DNA of 64,000 nucleotides. Source: Chlorops oryzae. Lineage: Eukaryota; Arthropoda; Insecta; Diptera; Chloropidae. Location: NCBI GenBank assembly GCA_020466095.1, contig CM035807.1, forward strand, positions 83,848,241 to 83,912,240, in the 5' to 3' direction. Under the pieces are notes generated by a model. The model did no database searches, was not told the DNA's origin, and saw only the letters and a program-made list of their open reading frames with translations. Below are positions 30,319 to 40,841 of the stretch, piece after piece; position 1 is the stretch's first letter, and each line of letters starts with the position of its first letter. A program made the position numbers and the translations under genes.

Positions 30319-31603
30319 TTAGGTGTAAAAAGAAATCCATTATTTTTCCAATAGATGGCGTTATTTATCTGCATCTCGCGTTGTATAAGTCCGATCGTGT
30401 TCCGCTAGGGGGCATTAGAAAGATGAAAGTTCCTACTAAAAAAGCTTTTTTGACACTTTTTTGATTGATTGATTCAGTTTTGTTTGAGAGCTTGTCAAAG
30501 ATGGACATCAGCAAAGAGAAAATTCGCTACATTTTACAGTTTTTCTTCGATAAGGGAGAAAACGCAAGCCAGGCGGCTGAAAATGTGAATAGCGTTTATG
30601 GACCTGATACTGTAACAGTCAATCATGCGCAATTTTGGTTTCGTCGATTCCGTTCCGGTAACTTCGATGTCATTGATGCACCACGCACTGGAAGGCCAAT
30701 TGTCGAAAATGTCGATAAAATCATGGAAATTATCGAGTCCGACCGTCATGTTAGCACTGTTTCGATTGCAAAAGAGCTAAAGATTGCACAAAAAACCGTT
30801 TGGAACCATTTGAATAAGGCTGGATACACAAAGAAGCTCGATGTATGGGTGCCACACGAGTTAACGCAAAAAAACCTCATAGACCGAATTTCCATCTGCG
30901 AATCGCTGCTGAACCGCAACAAAATCGACCCATTTCTGAAGCGGTTGGTGACTGGTGATGAAAAATGGGTCACTTACGACAACGTCAAGCGAAAACGGTC
31001 GTGGTCGAAACACGGTGAACCGGCGGAAACGATGGCCAAGCCAGGATTGACGGCCAGGAAGGTTTTGCTGTGTGTTTGGTGGGATTGGCAGGGAATTATC
31101 TACTATGAGCTGCTCCCATACGGCAAAACTCTTAACTCGGAACTCTACTGTCAACAATTGGACCGTCTGAAGGAAGCAATCGCCCATAAGCGGCCAGCTT
31201 TGGCCAAAAGGAGAGGAATTGTGTTCCATCAGGACAACGCCAGGCCACACACATCGATAGTGACTCGCCAGAAGCTCCGGGAGTTTGGTTGGGAGGTTCT
31301 TCTGCATCCACCTTATAGTCCGGACCTGGCACCAAGTGATTACCATCTGTTCCTGTCCATGGCGAACAATTTTGCTGGTGAAACATTCGCTTCAAGAGAG
31401 GCTTCTGAAATTCGACTGTCTCAATTTTTTGCTAATAGGAACGAGGGCTTCTATGAGAGAGGCATAATGAAATTACCTTTAAAATGGCAACAAGTTATCG
31501 AACAAAACGGCGCATATTTGACCTAAATCGGGTCATTCTAACTATCTTAAATAAAGCCCTCAATTTAATGCAAAAATAATGGATTTCTTTTTACTACACC
31601 TAA
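30319..31603 (+). mobile_element. full-length mariner transposon
   Basis: The 1285-bp element has a TA target duplication on both sides (30317-30318 and 31604-31605). The left TIR is TTAGGTGTAAAAAGAAATCC and onward to ATTATTTTT. The right TIR reversed is the same except for three extra bases (AGT) after TTAGGTGT. Length, TIRs, TSD and an uninterrupted transposase gene all fit a mariner that is recent or nearly so. It sits 87 bp to the right of the 29200-30231 element, and its right flank (31606-31690) looks like an older repeat. Confidence 0.95.
30501..31526 (+). CDS. mariner transposase, intact 341-residue frame
   Basis: This is a cut-and-paste DDD/E transposase that binds the TIRs and cuts at TA. 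I chose the ATG at 30501 (MDISKEKIRY) because it gives 341 residues, near the usual 340-350 of mariners; the frame is open further upstream without an ATG. An N-terminal helix-turn-helix pair (about residues 1-110) has the FWFRRFRSGNFDVIDAPRTG segment. The WVPHEL linker motif is at 116-121. The catalytic triad is Asp153 (TGDEKW), Asp245 (HQDNARPH) and Asp280 (LAPSDYHLF), with exactly 34 residues between the last two: D,D34D. The end has FYERGI..LP.KWQQVI..NG. There is no stop or frameshift. From memory it lies near the mellifera/rosa-type mariners. Activity is plausible but unproven. Confidence 0.95.
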   Translation: MDISKEKIRYILQFFFDKGENASQAAENVNSVYGPDTVTVNHAQFWFRRFRSGNFDVIDAPRTGRPIVENVDKIMEIIESDRHVSTVSIAKELKIAQKTVWNHLNKAGYTKKLDVWVPHELTQKNLIDRISICESLLNRNKIDPFLKRLVTGDEKWVTYDNVKRKRSWSKHGEPAETMAKPGLTARKVLLCVWWDWQGIIYYELLPYGKTLNSELYCQQLDRLKEAIAHKRPALAKRRGIVFHQDNARPHTSIVTRQKLREFGWEVLLHPPYSPDLAPSDYHLFLSMANNFAGETFASREASEIRLSQFFANRNEGFYERGIMKLPLKWQQVIEQNGAYLT

Positions 31604-31605
31604 TA

Positions 31606-31690
31606 TATGCGCACAAAACTTAGTAAAAATCGGTCCAGCCTTTTTGGAGATATTTGGTAACAAACACCGCGACACGAGATTTTTACATAT
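31606..31690 (-). repeat. old repeat fragment flanking mariner
   Basis: Reversed, ATCTCGTGTCGCGGTGTTTG, then TTACCAAATATCTCC and AAGGCTGGACCGATTTTTAC. This is a phrase typical of dispersed arthropod repeats. The mariner appears to have landed at its edge. Confidence 0.4.
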
Positions 31691-31694
31691 AAGA

Positions 31695-33125
31695 TGTACC
31701 GGCATGTAAACAATTCTAATGATTGGTTGATTTGTATAAATTCTACATGCACATTGTTTTTACTAACATTTGGTGCCGACCATTGTTATCTGCGAATTTC
31801 TGCAAATGTCAGACGAAAATCTAAAATGCAACAAAAAGTTCAACTTTTACTTCAGCTTTCAAGAGATAATTACGCACTGACAAGTGAATATACAATGGGG
31901 AACTTGTTCATTTGTGATTCATTTAAGGCCACCCTAGAAAGTCAGCGGACAAAGTTTATGATCAAGAGGATTTCTGAGATCATCAATTAGCAAATAGAAT
32001 CTACCACCTAAGGGCTTAAAATAGATGAAAGCAAAAGCTTTTGACGAAATGGAAAAAACAGACTGAAGAAATACATACATACGCATGGCTGAAGTTAGTA
32101 TATTACATACAAAGTCGATACGCACAACTGAATATGCATGCATGCGAGCATGCCGTGCATGCAGATTGCGCAAAACGACCTTATTATGCAAATTGCCAAC
32201 TGCAAATGGTGAATGAAATTGATTTTCCGCATTTCTTTTTTCTCAACTCCTGGTACTCCATGGGACGGGGCGGCGCGCGCGGTGCGGCGGAGCGCAACAA
32301 ACAAACAAACACATAACATCCTTTTAAGCTTCTCTTTATTTTCTTATGGTTGGTTTCGAACGGAAAGCCCTCCTTCGCCACGGCCCCTTCTCAAATATGC
32401 AATATCCTTTTCTAGTCGCCCAACTAGCACTTCCACCGTGGCATTCGCGGTATTCGCCGTGGTTACCAATATTATCGCTCTTCTATTTTGCAACATTGCA
32501 TTCGCCTGCTACCGAACGTATGCCGCATCACGGCTGCCGGCTTTTAGACGCAAGCTCACTCGGGCCCAAACGGAGCAAAAAAAAAAAAAGCAGCTAGCAA
32601 AGTGTTACCTTTATGCTCGTAAAAAAGGCGGTTGCATAATACCCCATGGCCCTCAGAGTGCATAGAAAAAGCTGTCACCGTTGTGTAAGCAATTTTCACA
32701 TAAAAATTTCTGAAACAATAAATTCTTGCGCGCTTTGAAAAAATGCAGCTTTATTTCGGCGCGAGTGTTTTATTTTCGTGAAAGGGAAAATTTTCCAGAA
32801 TCTATGAAGACATTGTAATTGAGAAGATTGTTAAATGAATGAGAAGGCTTCGGTTCAGTGTTTTTTTTTTTTTTTTTTTTCAAGTGAAGGTGAAGCTCAT
32901 TGGCAATAGGTACTTGGGGTTCAAATAAAAGACGCCGAAATAGTTGGGATATGGCTTTTGACATGTGAGCGCAGATATTCCCGGTGAATAACTTTGAAAT
33001 ACCATTTAAGCAGAAAGGCAATTTATGAAGAACCTAACCATACATTTTCCCCTTATTACTTTTTATAATACAGCTTTCCTTTTGAGAAAATAACGCGCCA
33101 AAGCAGCAAAAGAAAAGCTATTTGC
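31695..33125. other. unique sequence, GC-rich patch at 32250-32640
   Basis: GCGCGC-rich DNA near 32266-32296 and overlapping frames on both strands (32213-32665 plus, 32381-32095 minus) show no known domain. A cluster of GCATGC palindromes occurs at 32132-32165 and poly-T at 32860-32880. Confidence 0.4.
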
Positions 33126-33129
33126 ATGC

Positions 33130-33720
33130 CAGGTACCAAACATTCAGAGTCGGAAACAACTTTTCTGATCTTCTGTTAGTTTTGTGTGGTGTTCCGCAGG
33201 GATCAATTTTAGGTCCTAAGGGGACCTGTCTTTACGGCTCAATGAGGATCTTCAGTGTATTTTTATGTGGGCATCCAATAATCGCTTAAGACTCAATGCT
33301 GCAAAGTCGTATGTCTTGCCTATAGCAAAGAATCATAACTCATGCATCAACATTTGTCGCCTTTTTGTGAGTGATTCGCCGTAAACATTTGCTGATCATT
33401 CTATTAACATGGAATTTAATCTCAATTCGAGCGTTTCTTGTGAAACCCACATCAATTCTTTCGTTCGCCGAGTGTACGCAGCCATTCGGAATTCGAGAAG
33501 ATTCTCGAACGCCTCTGCAATGGAAGTACGGGTGAGACTGGTTAAACAGTTGATAATGCCTATTATATATTACTCTCAGAATGTTTTTTGCAAATTGGAT
33601 TCTTCATAACAGCAGTCGTTTTAAGAGCCTTTAACTGCGCTGTTAGTTATGCATACGGCCTTAGTAGATTGGATCGGGCAACAAATCCATCTTTCTGCAC
33701 AAGCTATGAATTTCTCAAAG
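33130..33720 (+). pseudogene. non-LTR retrotransposon reverse transcriptase fragment, internally deleted
   Basis: FRVGNNFSDLLLVLCGVPQG and then SILGP (33147-33220) is the conserved GVPQGSILGP box of LINE reverse transcriptases. The sequence then jumps to DLSLRLNEDLQCIFMWASNN and RLRLNAAKS, so the segment with the FADD catalytic aspartates is deleted. Further on, SSVSCETHINSFVRRVYAAI and PIIYYSQNVF match the thumb region, followed by stops and frameshifts. It is inactive. Confidence 0.8.
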
Positions 33721-33739
33721 TTTCATACTGTAAATAATA

Positions 33740-34312
33740 TATATATTTTTTATTTTTTTATATGAAAAATCCCTGAAATATGCTTCGAAATATTTAAAAT
33801 ACAAACAAAACAATATATGATTTTTGAGTTTTAGATGGGTATAGTTCCTAAGGCCCACTGTTCTACTGTTCTGGTTAAATTTTGTCGTTCCGAATACCAA
33901 ACATTTTGTATGAAAATTTTTTATTTTTTTTTTTAATAAGTATTTAAAAATTAAAATTATTAAAAAAAAAAAAAATTTACATTTTGAGAGGATATCGTAA
34001 CGAAACACTTTAACCGGAACAGTAGCAAATGGACCTTTGTGCAGCATTTTATCATAAAGGTGTTTTCGGAAGAATTACTTAGCATATCGCAGAGTGCACT
34101 TGGATGTTAGTTAAGAATGCCAAACTTCAACTCATACCCAGAATTTTGCCAAAAACTGGAGTAGAAAACTTCAAAAAAAAATTGTTTATATGAAAGCTTA
34201 ACTGTAACTCAAAAAAACAAATGACGCAGTTCAATTCCCCGTGGCCGAAATAGGGGGAAACCATTAAATTCAGTCTTGTTTTTTTTTTCGACTACCACAT
34301 TGTGATTATTCA
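33740..34312. mobile_element. fold-back repeat, copy 2 (inverted), with a nested MITE
   Basis: It is the reverse complement of the 17658-18030 portion of copy 1: reversed it reads AATGTGGTAGTCGAAAA, GGTTTCCCCCTATTTCGGCC, GCAGTTCGATT-like sequence, then ACTCAAAAATCATATATTG and CATATAAAAAA. A 175-bp block at about 33856-34032 is absent from copy 1. Confidence 0.7.
33856..34032. mobile_element. small MITE nested in fold-back copy 2
   Basis: The left arm TACTGTTCTGGTTAAA is mirrored by TTTAACCGGAACAGTA on the right, and the block interrupts homology with copy 1 between the AAAATG and AGGAAC phrases. The exact ends and TSD are not resolved. Confidence 0.5.
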
Positions 34313-34569
34313 AACTGTTGCTATGTCATATGTCAGTCCATAGGTATAAGACTCAAAAAAGAATTGATTGGAATTGAAAAATATGAAATTTTATTTTGCT
34401 GTAAATGGTTATGGATTTTATTTATTTTTTTTTTTTTATCGAATTGTTTAGGTCACGATTATTTGCATCAAATTCCACGGCTACGAAGTTTATCGTTATG
34501 ATTTTATAGCAAATCAATTTCTCCGAAATACCTAGACTCTTTGTACGTAAAAGCGTTTTCAAGTGAAAT
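34313..34569. other. AT-rich spacer, nothing recognised
   Basis: Poly-T at 34425-34438; no other structure was seen. Confidence 0.3.
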
Positions 34570-35157
34570 TTGATTTACGTCGTGTACGTCTTTTTTGCGG
34601 TTAAGGCTCGATATAAACGAAAAATTCCCGGGCGTTTTGATTTGCAAACACGGTGTCGACGGGTGAGCATATACGTAACTAGAAAACGGAGTTTCGATGT
34701 TCAATTCCCGCTATATAAATTCGTACAAACCGAAAAACGGGAATTGATAAATTTCAAATTTCTTCATAGAAACACGGTGTTCAGAGACAGAAACATTTTC
34801 GACTGCATCCCGTTTGACGGTATGAGGAAGAAAATTAAGCACAGATTGTTACTGAAACATTCAAATAGGATCCGTCTCTTCTCTTACACGTATTTCTTTG
34901 CTAAAAGAAAATATTTCATACGAAATTTCATAATCGCCATAGAAGCTCCAAAATCGCGAGAAGTATTAAAAAGAAAAATTTGGTATGGCGCCACCGAAAT
35001 CAAAATATGGATACATTTCCCAAATTTGGATAGCAATTTTTGGCGCTATTGTAAGCCAGGCAATCAACTAGAAAAAAAAGGTCTAAAAGAAAAATATTAT
35101 GAATTAAAGTCCTTAGAGATTGGGAGATTTCTGACAGAGCTGGAGATAGCTCCATAA
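34570..35157 (+). other. 195-codon open frame, unrecognised
   Basis: The frame is unusually long for this AT-rich DNA. It has no ATG at its first codon (TTG), no motif I recognise, and strong enrichment in Lys, Arg, Phe and Ile, as AT-rich chance frames show. Its first quarter overlaps a tRNA-like module, which argues against a host gene. It might be a remnant of a mobile element protein. Confidence 0.2.
34650..34712 (+). repeat. tRNA-like module
   Basis: GGTGTCGACGGGTGAGCATA (A-box-like) is followed 25 bases later by TTTCGATGTTCAATTCCCGC (B-box-like). The same A-box-side phrase appears without a B box near 18535. It overlaps the start of a long unrecognised open frame. Confidence 0.45.
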
Positions 35158-35159
35158 GA

Positions 35160-38100
35160 AAAAAAATCTGCCATGTCTAATTCTTTTACTATAATATTTA
35201 TTATAAAATTAGTTCGCCTTAAATCAGAAAAATCTTAGGAACTTTAAATAGCACCGATATAAGTGGGTATCGATATACTCATATGCGTATAAAGGTGCTT
35301 CTCCACTTGGCAAGTTTTGACAAGTATTTTGCATTTGCTTGCCAACTGTGGTTGATCGAAAAGCACGCAAAATTGTTCTTAATAGAAAATTTGGGAGCAA
35401 GAAAACTTGCCTCTTCAGGCAGTAAAAACGCTTTACTTTCCAAGTGGAGGAGCACCATAAGTGCCGAAAGTCTTTTTTAATTTTAAATTCATAGTCTGAA
35501 AAGGGCATTAGGGTATCGGAGAGTCCCTAACTATAACTAGGTAAATATGATTTAAGAATCACTCACACAATTCTACTATCCAAAAAGAGTCGACAAAAGA
35601 ACAGAAAACGAGCGTATATTTTATTATTTTAATCTGAAAGGAGACTCGAAAAAAGTGTAGTTTTTGATTAAAAAAAAAAAAATATCAACAAATGGCAGCT
35701 AAGACCCTGCAGGAAGCCTTTGTCATTAGAGAAACTGTACTGCCAAGAGGTATAGTTCATCTTTATTGACCATGTCAACAACGTGTCTCCATATAAAGCG
35801 AAAAAGTACTCCTTTTGTCCACATAATAGTACCGACGTCAATAGTTTTTCGGTCTTTCTACTGTTGACATTCAATGACAACTCAATGTTAAATGTCAATA
35901 ACGCAAAGCATTGCGACGGGTATAACTGGTCAGTAGTACTGTTGACGCAGTCAGTAGAGAAAGAGTATAGATTCACTATGGACATTTCCTGCAGGGAAGT
36001 TACTACTCTCTTCTTTTTACGTATTGAAAACTTATAGTAAAGAAAAGAGCCTTCTTCCAGCATTAGCATTTGGGTTTTGCAATTAAAGCAAGGGTTAATT
36101 GAAATGCAACGATTGGGACAAATGAAGTTGATTATGTCATAAAAAGTAGCCAATAAAAAGTTAACAAATTTTATGGACCATGTTTAACACCTCAAGGGCT
36201 GATGAAAGTCTGTATGTATGTATGTATGTATATGAAACTAGAAGACGATTCTGTTGACGTTCGCGTCGAGCTTGAGCGCTGCTTTTTGTTCAAAAAACAA
36301 AATAAATAAATAAAAGTAAAAAAAAATCGGTTTTATGCCTGGCAAAGGACTTTGACAACAAAGCTTAAGGCAAACGAATCTAAAAAAAAAAAAAACAAAC
36401 AAACAAAGAAAAAGTGAAAAACGAAAAACAAAAAGGGAAGAAAGGAAAAGAAAAAACAAACGAATGTGTAAGGCAAAAAAGGGAAAATAAAAGGAAAAGT
36501 CCAAAGCGAAAAATCATTTCAAGCAAAATACTTTTTCAAAGCTAAGCACTGAATGAGAGAGAGAAAAAAAAAAAGGAAAAGAAAGGGGGAATACTGCCGA
36601 TGGGGTATTGTGTTGAGTTGAGTCACAAAACTGCTTCAGAAACTCGGAAGGGAAGAAGTTATACGAAAGAAGTAATTTCATGCATCGTTTGACTTCTATT
36701 CGAGTCTAATTTGTGCTGTTTTGCGCTTTTTTAGACTTGAGCTGCGTTGTTTTTTATGATTTCAATACAATGAAAACGGCAGGGCGTAGCGGCGTCGCGG
36801 CGCCGCGGCATAGGGAAGAGCTCTACTTGAAGGAGTCCTTATAAGCGACTTTAGAGCGCGACAATTTCCATTTTAAAATGACGTCCGTAGATGTCCCTGC
36901 TAGTTTAGCACCACTTTGGCAGTCCCTTTTGTAGAAGTTTTTCTGCGCCGAAAAGAGCTCCGCTCCACGCTGAAGGAGCACATCGAAGAAGCTACTGAGC
37001 TATAGAGGATAAAACTTCGACATTGACGAAAATTCACAAAATAAAATTATATGAAGCGCGTGGTAATGACGATGCTGCCATGGCAGCAACTTCGTCCGCT
37101 TTTCGGCGCTAGTATGCAGCAAGCGTTGCGCAGTCCCTTACCTCAACTGATTCGCCTTTGAAATGCCACCAAACAAAGCATTCAACCACTTGAACTTTAG
37201 TTTTATTAAGTTGAAAGGCAAATGTTTGTTCGACCTCCTCGCCATTAACCAGAGCTATGGTACTACTGCACCGCATCCGGGATTTCTCAGAGCGTTGGGC
37301 GGAGGAGACATCGCAGCGCGTCGCAACGCGTCGCTTCGTCGTTTGTCTTTTTTGGGAAGCTTAAGCCTTTTGCTACTTAATTGCGTGGAATTTAATGAAC
37401 TTAATTTTTGAGCTCATATCTCTGAGCTCTGCTTTCTCATTTTCCCTATCCTTTCATTTGTATTCTTTTATTTTATTTTCTTTTCTCTTTTTTTATTTTG
37501 TTCTTTTTAATGGTAATTTCTGTTTATAGTTGTCATTACACTCAGCTTAAATGCGCATACTACTTTTCAAGCCGGGCAGTGAGAGCGGGACGTTAAGAGG
37601 GGCGGGAAAAGAAGGGACAAAAAAAAAAAAAAGGAATCAAAAAATACAAAACATTAGTAAAACTTTTACAGGGCTACGCTCTGGGAGAGCGTAAATTAAT
37701 CTTAATAGCGGTACGTATTTTCAACCAATGGAAACGGCTCGGAATTTGATGGTAATTTTTTACGCTCCTAATGGCCAGGATTTATATGTGTTGCCATTCT
37801 ACTCCGTGATGCGGACGAATGCGTCCGGATCGCAGAGCAGGACAGCGCTGATTTACGTTGTGAAAGAGAAATTGTGGCCATAGAATGGAAAAATTACCTG
37901 TCTGTTTTTTAATGTGTGCGAATAAAGGATACCAGCACACAACCCAATGCCGTTTAATGGTGGGTTCAATTGTTTCGTTTTAATTAAATAAGTCTAAACT
38001 TCAATAAATTCAACACATCTGAATTGTGTCACTGTAATTGTAGTGGAAATTTATTTCCAAAAAAGGATTCCATTCGTATACGGCTTATGAGATTGATCGC

Positions 38101-38783
38101 ATTAACAAGGTAGTCACATCGAAATCTCGCAACTATAGTGCTGGTATATCCAGTTCCATTGTGATGGGTGGACCACGTTCAAACTAATTTTATATCATTT
38201 TGTATGAATGAAAGTCACTCAATATAAAGTAGCGTGCACTTATCTTATACACCTTTTTCGTATGAGTATTTTATTTCCGAATAATCGAAGAATACACTGC
38301 AGTAAATGGGACCGATTCCGGTTGGCTTTCCGTACATTCAACTCACCTCTTTTAACATAGGCCTGTCATTGAAAAACAACTGGTCCCTTTTCAAGGTGTT
38401 TGAGGTTCGTTGTGGTTGTCTTAACTCACCCAACAACGTTCATTTTTGGACTAGAAGAGGGTGAATCCGATAGAGGTTAACTTTGTACCGGTCGCGTTTC
38501 AAATAAATTTGAGGTCGGTCCTAAATGAACTCCCCTAGGTCCGGCCTGTTTTTCACCAAAACCATTGCATTACTACAGGGTATCAACTCAAAGTTTTATA
38601 TGGATTAGTATCGGCGATGTAACGAGAAAACGATTAAAGACTCACTTTTGGACACTACTGTTCGTATGTGAGCCACGTCAATTTGTAGAAAAAATTTTGT
38701 ATTTTATTAAACTGATCCAGACCATTATTCGGCTTGATGCATTCAATATTGGTTCAGTTTCGGTTTGTAACAACAACAGGAGG
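35160..38783. other. mostly unique sequence; GTAT repeat and GC-rich patch
   Basis: A GTAT run lies at 36210-36231 and poly-A tracts near 35670, 36383 and 37619. A GC-rich patch at 36780-37340 includes GGCGTCGCGGCGCCGCGG near 36791. A low-complexity minus frame at 36504-36238 is F/L-rich only because of A tracts. No gene could be supported. Confidence 0.4.
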
Positions 38784-38826
38784 TTTCCCTGATGATGGCT
38801 AATAATTTTCGCCGAAATATCGGAAA
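38784..38826 (+). ncRNA. hammerhead ribozyme-like motif
   Basis: The core is CTGATGA at 38789-38795 and GAAA at 38814-38817. Stem I pairs TTTCC (38784-38788) with GGAAA (38822-38826). Stem II pairs GGC (38797-38799) with GCC (38811-38813) around an 11-base loop. TATC between GAAA and stem I gives an ATC cleavage triplet with almost no stem III. Minimal type-I hammerheads with this layout are known from Penelope-like retroelements. The deviation is an unpaired T between CTGATGA and stem II. I did not find a Penelope ORF beside it. Confidence 0.5.
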
Positions 38827-38829
38827 ATA

Positions 38830-40360
38830 AAAATTTAAAAAAACCGGGAAAAAATTAATCAAGTATTTTTCTTCTTTTTTCCACTTGATAACGGTCAAAG
38901 GCCTACAAAATTAAAAAAAAATAAATAAATAAAAAAACAAATTAAGAAAGGCCGAAATTAGAATACCCAAACATGTATAAAAAAACAAGGAAAATCATTG
39001 ATCATCTCTAAATTTGAGCTTATATCGAGAGATAAAGCCATTCGTGTCGGTTGCGAATCAACGCTCTATCCGAGCAATTCATGACATGTAAAAATTCGTA
39101 CCGCAATAAGCTTCTTAAGAGCTGCCGAACTGTAAGTTAAAGTTACAATTTAAGAATGCAACACAAAATCTTGAAAGCCTTCGAAGGCGTACATGCCACA
39201 GCGGCTTTAAGTCGCTTTCAGTTTAAATTACATTACTTTTAGGTTTTTGTCCGAAATAGCTCTAAGCTTTCTTATTTTTAAACCGCACACAACTATGACA
39301 ATTCCCTTGAATGGAGCTCGATGCAATAAAATGAGCTGAGCACTTACAAACCGTCCACTCACAACTCGGGGCGCGCTAAAATACTCGTATATACTTCTGC
39401 CAGTTGGCTTTTTTTTTTAGAGCGAGAGTTATAATTTTCAGTTTTAACTTTGAAAGAAACGCACAAAGTTTTATTGCAAGTTTTGCTTGCGTCTACTCTC
39501 GATATAGGTTTTTTGAACTTTTAAAAAGTTGAGAGCAAAAATAAAAGGGAATTTTTCTCTCCAAACTTTAGGTAATGACTTAGAACTCGGTCAAAATTAA
39601 ATTTTTTAAATATTTTTTTGTTTGTTTTTTTTTTTGTTTGTTTTTTCCTGTTTTATGTATTTTTTGTTTGAAAAGAAAGTTTTTAAGGAAACCCACATTT
39701 CCATGCATGATGAAGAAGATGAAGAAGTCTTGGAGCTTTTACCAAATAATGGTCACTATGGCACGGAACATACATATATAGGTACACGAACACGTATATA
39801 AAATTAGTATTGTGGCTATTTAATTGACCAAAGCTTGCATGCATGAACAAGACTTTTCTCAAAATCCAATATTCACATCATTGACTCAAGAATGCGAAGT
39901 GCATTCAAACAGATATCAGCTTTGCGGTTTCAATGAAAACATAAACTTTTATTTTTCTGTATAGAATAGATGAGAAATGTTAAATTGAAATTTCGAAGCG
40001 AATAAAATAGTAAAACATTGGAAAAATTCATATTGGTTTAATATCGAAAACCCCGAAATCATTTTCAATTGAAAAGGATTGTTATGCACAGTATGAGTAA
40101 GCTTCTTAAATTTCGTAGCAGTTAGCTCCATGAAATGCAAACTTTGCAAAGCTGCATTTGCTATAGAGAAAAACACGATTCTTTTTACCTTACAAATAAC
40201 AAGGCTCAAATGGGACTGAGCCCAAACAGAAAAAAAAAAAAAACTTGTAAAAAGAAACCAAATCTTTTTATGGAAATGAAAACCACTAGATGCACTGAGA
40301 AATGATCCAATGAAATAATTATTCGAAAAGTTGAAAATGCTTCAATAACGAGTAATTCTC
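38830..40360. other. AT-rich sequence, nothing recognised
   Basis: Poly-T/GTTTG tracts lie at 39610-39665. Frames at 40209-39949 have no similarity. Confidence 0.4.
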
Positions 40361-40554
40361 ACCTCAACCGTTTCTTATTAAGCAATATTTAGGATTAACT
40401 TTGTATGTGTTTTTAAATATTAGGTTAAACAAAAATACTTGGAAGTTTTCCAAAAATTTTCTTTTTTCTATACAAAATGTGTCCTTTTTAAATGTGTAGA
40501 CAAGTGGTACAAGCACAAAAAACATAGCCTTTGACATAGGGTTTCGCATATTAA

Positions 40555-40840
40555 TATGCATATGCTCGACTGTTTCTCGTGCCCCAGGTTCAAAGCATCT
40601 TCTACACTCATCGGAGTCTGCCAAATTCAGTTTAAGCGCGTGGGCGCGTAGAAGACTGTGACCGGTTATAATACCTAAAATTGATCCGCAGTCTCTACGA
40701 GAGAGTGTGAGAATAGAGTCAGTGTCGTTTTTGTTGAAGTTGGGCCATAGCCTTATGAGGCGTTGGATTACGCCCGGGTTTTCCCATTTCATTGTCTACC
40801 ACGAGCCCGCTTTGGTATCTCTTAAAAGTTCTGCCAATGA
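40555..40840 (-). pseudogene. C-terminal fragment of a LINE ORF2 protein
   Basis: Reading down from about 40795: VIQRLIRLWPNFNKNDTDSI, LTLSRRDCGSILGIITGHSL, LRAHALKLNLADSDECRRCF and EPGARETVEHMHINM. The order LWPN..K..T..LL.LSR.....L.G.ITGH...(R/T)HA..L......CR.C......ETVEH.L..C is the C-terminal zinc-knuckle region after the RNase H domain of jockey/I/Loa-type elements. The final Cys/His after VEH are lost and the frame then runs into AT-rich sequence to 40364. It is an old truncated copy. Confidence 0.8.
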
Positions 40841-40841
40841 A

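Noticed and set aside
29954..30374. Cysteine-rich repeat protein (CCKKACM units)
   Set aside because: It is produced by the 51-bp tandem repeat inside a TIR element.
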